From Streptomyces marokkonensis (GTDB taxonomy: Bacteria > Actinomycetota > Actinomycetes > Streptomycetales > Streptomycetaceae), in the NCBI RefSeq assembly GCF_008312835.1, contig NZ_VSKS01000020.1:92794-156793 (forward strand): a stretch of DNA of 64,000 nt, given 5' to 3'. Position numbers and translations under genes: made by a program. The notes below the pieces were generated by a model that saw only the letters and a list, made by a program, of their open reading frames with translations, was not told where the DNA came from and ran no database searches. The stretch's first letter is position 1; each line of letters opens with the position of its first letter. This document shows, in pieces, positions 52,418-60,221 of the stretch.

Positions 52418-53053
52418 ATGCAGATCGCCATCGTCCTCTTCGACCGCTTCACCGCCCTGGACGCGGTGGGCCCCTACGAGACCCTCTGCCGTCTCCCCGA
52501 CGCGGAGACCGTCTTCGTCGCCGAGCGGACCGGGCCCGTGCGCAACGAGTCGGGCACCCTCGCGCTCACCGCCGACCGGACCCTGGCCGACGTAGCGCGC
52601 CCGGACGTCGTCGTCGTCCCCGGCGGCCCCGGACAGACGCCCCAGATGGAGAACGGGACCCTGCTGGACTGGCTCCGCACGGCCGACGCGTCCAGCACCT
52701 GGACGACGTCCGTGTGCACGGGTTCCCTGCTGCTGGCCGCGGCGGGACTGCTCCGGGGCCGCCGGGCCACGTCGCACTGGCTGGCACTCGACCACCTGAA
52801 GCGGTTCGGCGCCGAGCCGACCGGGGAGCGTGTCGTGACCGACGGCAAGTACGTCACCGCGGCCGGCGTCTCCTCGGGCATCGACATGGGACTCACCCTG
52901 CTCGGCCGGATCGCCGGCGACGAACACGCCCAGGCCGTCCAGCTGCTCACCGAGTACGACCCGCAGCCGCCCTACGACGCGGGCTCCCCGCAGAAGGCGC
53001 CCGCGCACCTCGTCGAGGAGTTCAGGTCGCGGAGCCGCTTCGTCCTGACGTAG
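52418..53053 (+). CDS. DJ-1/PfpI family protein
   Basis: A 211-residue stand-alone DJ-1/PfpI domain protein. The nucleophile elbow is in TTSVCTGSLLLAAAGLLRGRRATSHWLALDHL, preceded by IVLFDRFTALDAVGPYETLC and VVVPGGPGQTPQMEN, and followed by GVSSGIDMGLTLLGRIAGDEHAQAVQLLTEYDPQPPYDAG. The sequence is close to isonitrile hydratase (InhA)-like proteins in the same superfamily. GAAAGG lies upstream of the ATG. It is the second gene of a two-gene operon with the GlxA-type regulator, which itself has the same fold. Its last 32 bases overlap the 3' end of the convergent enoyl-CoA hydratase gene. Confidence 0.9.
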   Translation: MQIAIVLFDRFTALDAVGPYETLCRLPDAETVFVAERTGPVRNESGTLALTADRTLADVARPDVVVVPGGPGQTPQMENGTLLDWLRTADASSTWTTSVCTGSLLLAAAGLLRGRRATSHWLALDHLKRFGAEPTGERVVTDGKYVTAAGVSSGIDMGLTLLGRIAGDEHAQAVQLLTEYDPQPPYDAGSPQKAPAHLVEEFRSRSRFVLT

Positions 53054-53795
53054 ACACGCTCCAGGTGAAGCGGGGCGGCCGGCGCTCCAGGAACGCGGCG
53101 ACCCCCTCCGCGGTGTCGCCGCTCTCCCGTGCCCGTTCGCTCCAGTGGGCGTCCCGGTCGGCGCGGCCGTCGGCGAACTCCTTCGCCGCGGCCTGCGTGA
53201 GCTGCGAGCGGGACGCCAGAATGCGGGTGAACTCCGCGATGCGCGCGTCCAGTTCGCCCTCGGGGAGCACCTCGTCCACCAGACCCGTGCGCAGGGCCCG
53301 TCCGGTGTCGATCAACTCGCCCGAGAACAGCAGGTACTTGGCGGTCGCCGGACCCACCAGCGACACCAGCCGCCGGGTGGCGGAGGCCGGGTAGACGATG
53401 CCGAGCTTCGCCGGTGTCACCCCGAACCGCGCCCCCTCCTCGGCGAACCGCAGATCGCAGGCCGCCGCCAGCTGCGCCCCGCCGCCCACGCAGTGCCCGC
53501 GGACCGCGGCCAGCGTCGGCTTGGGGAAGGCGGCGAGTGACTCCTCCGCCGCGACGGCCAGCCGCTGTGCCTCCAGCGGCGACCCCCGCAGCGTGGAGAT
53601 GTCCGCCCCGGCGCAGAACGTGCCGCCGTCACCGGTGAGCACCAGCATCCGTACGTCCGGGTCGGCCGCCAGAGCGTCCAGCAGGGGCGGCAGGGAAGCC
53701 CACATCGCGGCCGTCATGGCATTGCGCTTCGCCGGATGGCGGATGACGACCGTCGCGACCGAGTCGGTGACGCTGTGCAGCAGCTGCGGCTCCAT
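53022..53795 (-). CDS. Enoyl-CoA hydratase/isomerase family protein
   Basis: A 257-residue crotonase-fold protein (family length 255-290). Typical parts are VATVVIRHPAKRNAMTAAMWASLPPLLDAL, MLVLTGDGGTFCAGADISTLRG (oxyanion hole), RGHCVGGGAQLAAACDLRFAEEGARFGVTPAKLGIVYP, and the C-terminal LFSGELIDTGRALRTGLVDEVLPEGELD. One of the two catalytic Glu positions is occupied by Gln (GGGAQLAAACD), and the second region reads TPAKLGIVYPAS, so it may be an isomerase or a different acyl-CoA enzyme rather than a hydratase. The ATG is preceded at seven bases by TAGCAT and has no ribosome binding site. Its 3' end overlaps the DJ-1 gene on the other strand. Confidence 0.87.
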   Translation of the reverse strand: MEPQLLHSVTDSVATVVIRHPAKRNAMTAAMWASLPPLLDALAADPDVRMLVLTGDGGTFCAGADISTLRGSPLEAQRLAVAAEESLAAFPKPTLAAVRGHCVGGGAQLAAACDLRFAEEGARFGVTPAKLGIVYPASATRRLVSLVGPATAKYLLFSGELIDTGRALRTGLVDEVLPEGELDARIAEFTRILASRSQLTQAAAKEFADGRADRDAHWSERARESGDTAEGVAAFLERRPPRFTWSVSTSGRSGSAT

Positions 53796-53802
53796 GGGCC
53801 GG

Positions 53803-53808
53803 ATGCTA
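53803..53808 (-). promoter_or_regulatory. -10 hexamer TAGCAT for a leaderless transcript
   Basis: TAGCAT on the minus strand lies seven bases before the ATG of the enoyl-CoA hydratase gene. No ribosome binding site is visible. Confidence 0.5.
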
Positions 53809-53906
53809 TCCGTCCGGGCCGTCGCGCCGAGCGGCAGGAGTACGCGGGGCGTTACGACCGGCGGGGGCGGGGGACTGGAGAGGGGGACGAAACCCGGGAG
53901 GCACGC

Positions 53907-54551
53907 ATGGTCAAGTCCGCCGGGACCGCCAAGCCGCAGGGCGGGGCGGCCGAACTGAGCCGCGGCTTCGGCTGGCTCGCCGTACTCGGAGTGATCCTGG
54001 TCGCCGCCGGGCTGGTCGGCCTGGTGTACACGGGCGTCGCCACCCTGACGTCGATGGTGCTGTTCGGCTGGCTGCTGCTGATCGGCGGCGTGGTCGGGCT
54101 GCTGCACGCCGTCCAGGCGCGGCACACCAACTTCTTCTGGCTCGGCGTGGTCGTCGCGGCGCTGAACATCGCGGCCGGTGTGGTGGTGCTGAGGACACCG
54201 GAGGCGGCGGCCGAGGCGCTGACCATGTTCGCCGCCCTGCTCTTCCTCACCGGCGGGCTGTTCCGTCTGGTCGGCAGCCTCGTGGTGCGCGGGCCGCAGT
54301 TCGGCTGGACCCTGGTCCAGGGCGCCTTCGGCCTGCTGCTCGGCGTCCTCGTGCTGGCCACCTGGCCGAGCAGCAGCCAGTACGTCATCGGAACGTTCTT
54401 CTCCCTCTCCCTGCTCTTCGACGGGCTCGGCCTGATCGCCACCGGGTACGGGGGACGCAGGATCGTCGGCATGGTCTCCGACCGGCTGGCCACCGAGGAG
54501 GCGGAACGGACAGGGGAGCGGCCGGCCGTCAAACCCGTACAACCCGAATAG
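53907..54551 (+). CDS. HdeD/DUF308-type integral membrane protein
   Basis: A 214-residue membrane protein with about six transmembrane helices in three DUF308 repeats: WLAVLGVILVAAGLVGLVYTG, LFGWLLLIGGVVGLLHAVQA, FFWLGVVVAALNIAAGVVVL, LTMFAALLFLTGGLFRLVGSL, and two more at LLLGVLVLATWPSS and VIGTFFSLSLLFDGLGLIATG. In E. coli HdeD belongs to acid resistance; the actinobacterial homologs are uncharacterised. CGGGAGG precedes the ATG, which sets the start 171 bases into a longer frame. The C-terminal tail (DRLATEEAERTGERPAVKPVQPE) is soluble. It may stand alone, since the flanking genes are not coupled to it. Confidence 0.88.
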   Translation: MVKSAGTAKPQGGAAELSRGFGWLAVLGVILVAAGLVGLVYTGVATLTSMVLFGWLLLIGGVVGLLHAVQARHTNFFWLGVVVAALNIAAGVVVLRTPEAAAEALTMFAALLFLTGGLFRLVGSLVVRGPQFGWTLVQGAFGLLLGVLVLATWPSSSQYVIGTFFSLSLLFDGLGLIATGYGGRRIVGMVSDRLATEEAERTGERPAVKPVQPE

Positions 54552-54690
54552 TTCGCCGACACGGCACAAGGCCGTACGAGAACGGTCCCGCAATCGACGG
54601 TGTCATACGCAGGCGGTCGCGAACGCTCGATATGCGCCGACTTCTGTTCAGCGTCGAAGCGCGGAGCCTCTCGGTACCAACACTCGACGC

Positions 54691-55221
54691 GTGGCGACAA
54701 TCGAGCGTGAGAGTGGCGATCCACTGCCGTACGAAGGTGTCTGGCGGTTCACCGCCCCGGCCGTGGACGCCTCGGTCCCGCAGGCCCGCCACGCCGTGCG
54801 GGACCTGCTCGTGCGGCAGGGCGTGCCCGTCGCGGACGACGTGGTGCAGGGGTTGCTGCTGATCGTCTCGGAGCTGGTCACCAACGCCGTACGGCACGCG
54901 GCGCTGCTGTCCCCGACGCTCGCCGTCGAGGTCGCCGTGGGCGCCGAGTGGGTCCGGGTGTCCGTGGAGGACAACCACCCCTACCGTCCCACCGCACTGG
55001 AGACCGACCACGCGCGCACCGGTGGCCGGGGACTGCTCCTGGTGCGTGAGATCACCCGGGAGGCCGGCGGGGCGTGCGAGGTCGAGCACACCGCGACCGG
55101 CGGCAAGGTGATCTGGGCCGCCCTGCCGCTCAAGCCCGCGGGGCTGCCCCCGGTCACCAGTCCGCCGAAGGCCCCGTCAGCTCCCGGACCGCCGGGCGGG
55201 CCGCGTCCAGGACGGTCATGA
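54691..55221 (+). CDS. ATP-binding anti-sigma factor-like (RsbW-type) HATPase
   Basis: A 176-residue HATPase_c protein of the actinobacterial anti-sigma (RsbW/SpoIIAB-like) type. The N-box is SELVTNAVRHAA, the G1 region VSVEDNHPYRP, and the G2 loop TGGRGLLLVREITRE. Streptomyces has dozens of such serine-kinase-like proteins, which bind and phosphorylate anti-anti-sigma factors or act in regulation without known partners. The last 40 residues are Pro-rich ([28 protein letters not shown]) and overlap antisense with the 3' end of the idi gene by 68 bases. The GTG start has no clear ribosome binding site. Confidence 0.85.
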   Translation: MATIERESGDPLPYEGVWRFTAPAVDASVPQARHAVRDLLVRQGVPVADDVVQGLLLIVSELVTNAVRHAALLSPTLAVEVAVGAEWVRVSVEDNHPYRPTALETDHARTGGRGLLLVREITREAGGACEVEHTATGGKVIWAALPLKPAGLPPVTSPPKAPSAPGPPGGPRPGRS

Positions 55222-55747
55222 ACCAGGCCGAGAAGGTGTCCTTCGCGTGCCGCTCCGCCAGCTCGGCCGGGGTCACGAACGCCGTGGACGCCACCTCGTC
55301 CGGGTCCGGCCGCGGCGGCGACTGCACCATGCCGACGAAGAGGTGGTTGTACTCCTGCTCCACCAGGCCCGATTCCGGGTCGGGGTGGTTGTAGCGGACC
55401 GTGCCGGCCTCGGCGAGCAGTGAAGGCGACACCCCCAGCTCCTCGAAGGTCCGCCGGGCCGCCGCGGCGAACGGCGCCTCACCGGGATAGGGGTGGCCGC
55501 AGCAGGTGTTGGACCACACACCGGGGGAGTGGTACTTGCCCAGCGCCCGCTGCTGGAGCAGCAGCCGCCCGCGCTCGTCGAACAGGAACACCGAGAACGC
55601 CCGGTGCAGCCGCCCCGGCGGCTGATGTGCGGCGAGCTTCTCCGCGGTGCCGATCGTCACGCCGTCCTCGTCGACCAGTTCCAGCAAAATCGGCTCGGCG
55701 GTGCCGCTCGACGGGCTGTTCGTCGCGGTGGCAGGTGTGATCGGCAT
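55154..55747 (-). CDS. idi: Isopentenyl-diphosphate delta-isomerase type I
   Basis: A 197-residue Nudix-fold enzyme that interconverts isopentenyl and dimethylallyl diphosphate for terpenoid biosynthesis. The catalytic cysteine is in WSNTCCGHPYPGE, the metal and catalytic Glu in LVEQEYNHLFVG, with typical HRAFSVFLFDERGRLLLQQRALGKYHSPGVW and AAARRTFEELGV. In S. coelicolor idi (SCO6750, from memory) lies near the hopanoid genes, and the same may be true beyond this window. The second ATG was chosen because GAAGG lies six bases upstream, while the first ATG touches it. Its last 68 bases overlap the HATPase gene on the opposite strand. Confidence 0.94.
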   Translation of the reverse strand: MPITPATATNSPSSGTAEPILLELVDEDGVTIGTAEKLAAHQPPGRLHRAFSVFLFDERGRLLLQQRALGKYHSPGVWSNTCCGHPYPGEAPFAAAARRTFEELGVSPSLLAEAGTVRYNHPDPESGLVEQEYNHLFVGMVQSPPRPDPDEVASTAFVTPAELAERHAKDTFSAWFMTVLDAARPAVRELTGPSADW

Positions 55748-55976
55748 ACCCATCCTTCACTCGGTCTTCGCGCCCCAGTCTGCCGCACGAATCCGGCACT
55801 CCCGGCACTCCGGTCTCCGCCCGCATGTCCCACGGCGGCGGGGGAGGCGGTCGTACCGGCCGGACGACGGAAACCGGTCCGGAGCTGATCGTGCCCGGGG
55901 CGCCCGGCGGACATGCGGCCGCCGCGGGGCCCGTGCCCGGAAGGACGCCGGTACGGGGGCGGAGGGCAGCGTTCCC

Positions 55977-56008
55977 CGGCGCATCGGCGCATCGGCGCAT
56001 CGGCGCAC
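55977..56008. repeat. Four-copy 8-bp tandem repeat (CGGCGCAT)
   Basis: CGGCGCAT is repeated at 55977, 55985 and 55993, with a fourth copy ending in C (CGGCGCAC) at 56001. It is bracketed by CCCC and GGGG. It lies in the 281-bp gap between the idi start and the stop of the cation efflux gene. Slippage at this site could make it polymorphic between strains. The rest of that gap contains no recognisable gene. Confidence 0.85.
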
Positions 56009-56028
56009 CGGGGCGCGTCCGGGCCGGC

Positions 56029-56967
56029 TCAGTGGCAGAGACGCGCCTCGTGCTCGGCGTGGCCGCGGGGCTCCAGCTGGAAGGTGCAGTGCTCCACGTC
56101 GAAGTGATCGCCCAGACAGCCCTGCAGCTCGTGGAGCATCTTCTCGTGCCCGATGGCGTTCAGCACCTCGGAGCTGACGACCACGTGAGCGGAGAGCACC
56201 GGCATCCCGGAGGTGATCGTCCAGGCGTGCAGATCGTGAACGTCCTCCACGCCGTCCGTGCCGAGGATGTGCTCCCGCACCTGCGCCATGTCCACGCCCT
56301 TGGGCGCCGCCTCCAGCAGGACGTCCAGTGTCTCGCGCAGCAGTCTGACCGTGCGGGGCACGATCATCAGCGCGATCACCAGGGAGGCGATCGGGTCGGC
56401 GGCCGTCCAGCCGGTGGTCAGGATCACCAGCGCGGACAGCATCACCGCGACCGAGCCGAGCGCGTCCGCCGCCACCTCCAGGAAGGCGCCGCGCACGTTC
56501 AGGCTCTCCTTCCGGCCGCGCATCAGCAGGGTGAGCGACACCAGGTTGGCGAGCAGGCCGATCGCGCCGAACACCAGCGCCAGGCCGCCCTTGGTGCCGG
56601 CCGGGGTGACGAACCGTTCGACCGCCTCGTACAGCACGTAGCCGCCGACGCCGAGCAGCAGCAGGCAGTTGGCCAGGGCGGCGAGGATCTCCGCGCGGGC
56701 GAGCCCGAAGGTGCGGTGCTCGCTCGGCGGGCGGCTCGCGAAGTGGATCGCGAGCAGCGCCATGCCCAGGCCCAGGGCGTCCGTCGCCATGTGGGCGGCG
56801 TCCGCGACCAGGGCGAGTGAGTCGGCCAGCACACCGCCGACGATCTGGACCACCATGACACCGAGCGTGATCGCCAGCGCGATCCGCAGCCTGCCGCGGT
56901 ACGCCGCACTCGCCGTACCGCCGGCAGGCGCACCGTGCGCGTGCCCGTGATCGTGCCCAGCCCCCAT
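56029..56967 (-). CDS. Cation diffusion facilitator (CzcD/ZitB-like Zn/Co/Cd efflux)
   Basis: A 312-residue CDF transporter exporting divalent metals by proton antiport. The N-terminus is histidine-rich (GAGHDHGHAHGAPAG), the usual metal-loading tail. Six transmembrane helices include the metal-site HxxxD-like pairs ADSLALVADAAHMATDALG (helix 2) and NVRGAFLEVAADALGSVAVMLSA (helix 5). The C-terminal cytoplasmic domain carries HDLHAWTITSGMPVLSAHVVV and HFDVEHCTFQLEP, typical of the CzcD branch. The ATG was chosen before the His-rich tail; an upstream GTG could add 13 residues (VPGDGHGRAAAP...). The gene follows galE in the same direction, 134 bp upstream in transcription, after a strong terminator. 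Confidence 0.92.
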   Translation of the reverse strand: MGAGHDHGHAHGAPAGGTASAAYRGRLRIALAITLGVMVVQIVGGVLADSLALVADAAHMATDALGLGMALLAIHFASRPPSEHRTFGLARAEILAALANCLLLLGVGGYVLYEAVERFVTPAGTKGGLALVFGAIGLLANLVSLTLLMRGRKESLNVRGAFLEVAADALGSVAVMLSALVILTTGWTAADPIASLVIALMIVPRTVRLLRETLDVLLEAAPKGVDMAQVREHILGTDGVEDVHDLHAWTITSGMPVLSAHVVVSSEVLNAIGHEKMLHELQGCLGDHFDVEHCTFQLEPRGHAEHEARLCH

Positions 56968-57065
56968 GGGTGCCGCCGCCCTTCCGTGACCGTCTCCTGG
57001 GACCACAGTGAACTACGGGTGGGGGGTATGGGGCAACGCGGCACTGAACACCGTTGTCATGTGCT

Positions 57066-57094
57066 CTGACCTGCGGAAACGATCCGCAGGTCAG
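57066..57094 (-). terminator. Perfect hairpin terminator after galE
   Basis: CTGACCTGCGGA (57066-57077) and TCCGCAGGTCAG (57083-57094) form a perfect 12-bp stem with the 5-base loop AACGA, starting seven bases after the galE stop codon. It should separate galE from the cation efflux gene downstream. Confidence 0.8.
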
Positions 57095-57100
57095 CGCTGT

Positions 57101-58081
57101 TCAGTGACGGTCCGCAGCCTGGTGGAGCTGCCAGCCCCGCCAGGCCGAGCCGACCATCTCGTGCACCGAGCGGCGTGCGGTCCAGCCGAGCAACTCGCTC
57201 GCGCGGGCGGCGGAGGCCACCGCGCGGGGCGCGTCGCCGGGGCGCCGCGGCTCGACGAGCGGGGCCCGCGTGTCGCCGGTGACCTCGCCGATGGCCGTGA
57301 TCAGCTCGCGCACCGAGACGCCCTCGCCGCGGCCGATGTTCACCGTCAGGTCTCCGGCCGGGTCCCCGTCCGACAGCCGGCGGGCCGCCGCCAGGTGCGC
57401 CTCCGCCAGATCGGCCACGTGGATGTAGTCACGGACGCACGTACCGTCCGGCGTCGGGTAGTCGTCGCCGAAGATGCGCGGGGCCTCGTCGCGGGTGAGC
57501 CGGTCGAACACCATCGGCACGATGTTGAAGACGCCCGTGTCGGCCAGCTCCGGTGCCGCGGCCCCCGCGACGTTGAAGTAGCGCAGGCACGCCGTGGCGA
57601 TGCCGTGCGCCCGGCCGGCCGCCCGCACCAGCCACTCGCCGGCGAGCTTGGTCTCTCCGTAGGGGTTCACCGGCGCGCAGGGCGTCTCCTCCGTGATGAG
57701 GTCCACCCGGGGATCGCCGTAGACGGCCGCGGACGAGGAGAAGACGAAGCGCCGGATCCCTGCCTCCGCGACGGCGTCCAGGAGCGTCGCCAGGCCGCCC
57801 ACGTTCTCCCGGTAGTACCGGGTCGGCTGCGCCACGGACTCGGCGACCTGCTTGCGCGCGGCGAGATGCAGCACTCCCGTCACCTCGTGCTCCGCGAGCA
57901 CCCGCTTCAGCGTCCCGCCGTCCAGCGACGAGCCCCGGACCAGAGGTACGTCGGCGGGCAGCCGTCCCGGCACGCCGGCCGAGAGGTCGTCCAGGGCGAC
58001 GACCTTCTCCCCGGCACCCGTCATGGCGCGCACCACATGTGCCCCGATGTAACCGGCTCCGCCGGTGATCAGCCAAGTCAT
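57101..58081 (-). CDS. galE: UDP-glucose 4-epimerase
   Basis: A 326-residue extended SDR epimerase interconverting UDP-glucose and UDP-galactose. The NAD motif is TWLITGGAGYIGAHVVRAMTGAG, the substrate catalytic pattern FSSSAAVYGDPRVDLITEETPCAPVNPYGETKLAGEW contains Ser and Tyr-x3-Lys, and FNVAGAAAPELADTG follows. The C-terminal DYIHVADLAEAHLAA and AARASELLGWTARRSVHEMV are typical. It is divergent from the CDP-alcohol phosphotransferase operon and may supply UDP-galactose to the glycosyltransferase there. TAGGGT lies eight bases before the ATG, with no ribosome binding site. Confidence 0.92.
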   Translation of the reverse strand: MTWLITGGAGYIGAHVVRAMTGAGEKVVALDDLSAGVPGRLPADVPLVRGSSLDGGTLKRVLAEHEVTGVLHLAARKQVAESVAQPTRYYRENVGGLATLLDAVAEAGIRRFVFSSSAAVYGDPRVDLITEETPCAPVNPYGETKLAGEWLVRAAGRAHGIATACLRYFNVAGAAAPELADTGVFNIVPMVFDRLTRDEAPRIFGDDYPTPDGTCVRDYIHVADLAEAHLAAARRLSDGDPAGDLTVNIGRGEGVSVRELITAIGEVTGDTRAPLVEPRRPGDAPRAVASAARASELLGWTARRSVHEMVGSAWRGWQLHQAADRH

Positions 58082-58388
58082 GGTCGCCCACCCTATGCCG
58101 ACCCGCACCGGCGGGCGGGGAACGGGCCGGGTGTACCGCGATGCCCCGGATTGACCCCGCATGCCCTTTCTGGAGGCGCGGTTTGTGGGCCGGGCCCCGC
58201 ATCCCCGATGATGATCCGCGGCAGGGACGCGGGCGAACCGCGTCGATCCAGCCGCCGAACGGGCGGTGAACGCGGGCTTCCGGGTATCCGATAGCCTCTG
58301 CCGACATGCCGCCCGGAGGCCCCGTACGGGCGCCTCACCGTGTACATGACCGGCGTGGACGCGTCGGCACCCAGGGAGTGAGATTCGG
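58082..58388. other. Divergent promoter region between galE and the CDP-alcohol operon
   Basis: This 307-bp gap holds the galE leaderless -10 (TAGGGT at 58095-58090) and, on the plus strand, a possible promoter near 58290 (GATAGCCT) for the operon that follows. Otherwise only low-complexity frames are present. I see no RNA gene or clear operator. Confidence 0.45.
58090..58095 (-). promoter_or_regulatory. -10 hexamer TAGGGT for a leaderless galE transcript
   Basis: TAGGGT on the minus strand lies eight bases before the galE ATG. No ribosome binding site is visible. Confidence 0.45.
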
Positions 58389-60221
58389 TTGTCGACCGCC
58401 ATCCTCACCGGCCAGCCGGTCCCCGGTTCGTCACTCGAGGGCGATCTGCGCTCCCTCGGTTTCGACGTGCGGACCGCCTCCGGCACCGCCGAGGCCGAGA
58501 CCCTGCTCGCCGGCGTGCCCGCGGGGCAGCGGGTCGCCCTGGTCGACGCCCGGTTCGTGGGCCATGTCCACGCGCTGCGCCTCGGCCTCACCGACCCCCG
58601 CTTCCCCATCTCCGCGATCCCCGGCGCCGTCACCGCCCAGCAGGCCGGCCGCCAGGCCCTCACCCGCGCGATGGCCCGCGAGAACTCCGCGGGCGAGGCA
58701 CCCGGGAGCGGCACCACCCTGGTCGGCAGCCTCGCGGACCGCGTCGTCACCGCCCTCGACGCCGAGGGTGCCGACGTGCACCGTCCCGAGCTCGGCAGCC
58801 TCGTCGCCACCGTTCCCGCCGACCCCCAGGCCCGCAACGAGGCCCGGCAGGCCGTCGCCGCCGTCGACGACGAGGCCATACGCCTGCGGTCCGCCGTCAA
58901 GGCCCGCGACGGCTTCTTCACCACCCACTTCATCAGCCCGTACTCCCGCTACATCGCCCGCTGGTGCGCCCGCCGCGGACTGACCCCCAACCAGGTCACC
59001 ACCGCCTCCCTGCTCACCGCGCTCATAGCGGCCGGCTGCGCCGCCACCGGCACCCGGGGCGGCTTCGTCGCCGCCGGCGTCCTGCTCATCGCCTCGTTCG
59101 TGCTGGACTGCACCGACGGGCAGCTCGCCCGGTATTCCCTGCGGTACTCCACCCTCGGCGCCTGGCTCGACGCCACCTTCGACCGCGCCAAGGAGTACGC
59201 CTACTACGCGGGCCTCGCCCTCGGCGCGGCCCGCGGCGGCGACGACGTCTGGGCCCTCGCCCTCGGCGCGATGGTCCTGCAGACCTGCCGGCACGTGGTC
59301 GACTTCTCCTTCAACGAGGCCAACCACGACGCCACCGCGCTCGGTAAATTGTCGCTGGCCAGCCCCACCGCCGCGCTCTCCGACAAGCTCGACGGCGTCG
59401 GCTGGACGGTCTGGGTGCGCCGCATGATCGTCCTGCCGATCGGCGAACGCTGGGCGATGATCGCCGTCCTCACGGCCCTCACCACCCCCCGGATCACCTT
59501 CTACGCGCTGCTCGTCGGCTGCGCGTTCGCCGCGACGTACACCACGGCGGGCCGCGTCCTGCGCTCGCTGACCCGCAAGGCCCGAAGGACCGACCGGGCG
59601 GCGCGGGCGCTCGCCGACCTCGCCGACTCCGGCCCGTTCGCCCAGGCCCTGACCGGCCCGCTGACGAACCCCGCGCGCCGCCTCCCCGGCTTCGCCGTCC
59701 CCGCCGTCGCCCTGCTCGGCGGTCTCGCCGTGGTCGCCACAGCCGCGCTCACCGGCTTCGGCGGCCCGTGGACGGTCGTCGCCGCCTGTGGCTACGTCCT
59801 GACCTCGGCACTCGCCGTCGCCCGCCCCCTCAAGGGCGCCCTCGACTGGCTGGTCCCCCCGTTCTTCCGCGCCGCCGAGTACGGCACCGTCCTGGCACTG
59901 GCCGCCGACGCGGACGTGAACGGAGCCCTTCCGGCGGCCTACGGGCTGGTGGCCGCGGTCGCCTACCATCACTACGACACGGTCTACCGCATCCGCGGCA
60001 ACGCGGGCGCGTCCCCGCGCTGGCTGGTGCGGGCGATCGGGGGGCACGAGGGCCGCACCCTCGTGGTCGCCGTGCTGGCGGCCGTGCTCACCGCCTCCCA
60101 GTTCACCGTCGCGCTCACGGTCCTCGCCGTGGCCGTGGCCCTTGTGGTGCTCGCCGAGAGCATCCGCTTCTGGGCGTCCGCAGGGGCGCCCGCCGTACAC
60201 GACGAAGGAGAACCCGCATGA
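58389..60221 (+). CDS. CDP-alcohol phosphotransferase with a degenerate nucleotidyltransferase-like N-terminus
   Basis: A 610-residue membrane protein. The C-terminal 420 residues hold an intact CDP-alcohol phosphotransferase signature, DCTDGQLARYSLRYSTLG then DATFD (four Asp), flanked by transmembrane helices such as TTASLLTALIAAGCAATG. Such enzymes move a phospho-alcohol from a CDP-activated donor to an alcohol, making a phosphodiester. The first 180 residues resemble a nucleotidyltransferase-like fold but have lost the G-x-G-x-R loop (AILTGQPVPGSSLEGDLRSLGF). The junction KARDGFFTTHFISPYSRYIARW recalls archaeal IPCT-DIPPS fusions. A TTG start after AGGGAG is assumed. Its stop overlaps the next ATG (ATGA). 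Confidence 0.8.
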   Translation: MSTAILTGQPVPGSSLEGDLRSLGFDVRTASGTAEAETLLAGVPAGQRVALVDARFVGHVHALRLGLTDPRFPISAIPGAVTAQQAGRQALTRAMARENSAGEAPGSGTTLVGSLADRVVTALDAEGADVHRPELGSLVATVPADPQARNEARQAVAAVDDEAIRLRSAVKARDGFFTTHFISPYSRYIARWCARRGLTPNQVTTASLLTALIAAGCAATGTRGGFVAAGVLLIASFVLDCTDGQLARYSLRYSTLGAWLDATFDRAKEYAYYAGLALGAARGGDDVWALALGAMVLQTCRHVVDFSFNEANHDATALGKLSLASPTAALSDKLDGVGWTVWVRRMIVLPIGERWAMIAVLTALTTPRITFYALLVGCAFAATYTTAGRVLRSLTRKARRTDRAARALADLADSGPFAQALTGPLTNPARRLPGFAVPAVALLGGLAVVATAALTGFGGPWTVVAACGYVLTSALAVARPLKGALDWLVPPFFRAAEYGTVLALAADADVNGALPAAYGLVAAVAYHHYDTVYRIRGNAGASPRWLVRAIGGHEGRTLVVAVLAAVLTASQFTVALTVLAVAVALVVLAESIRFWASAGAPAVHDEGEPA

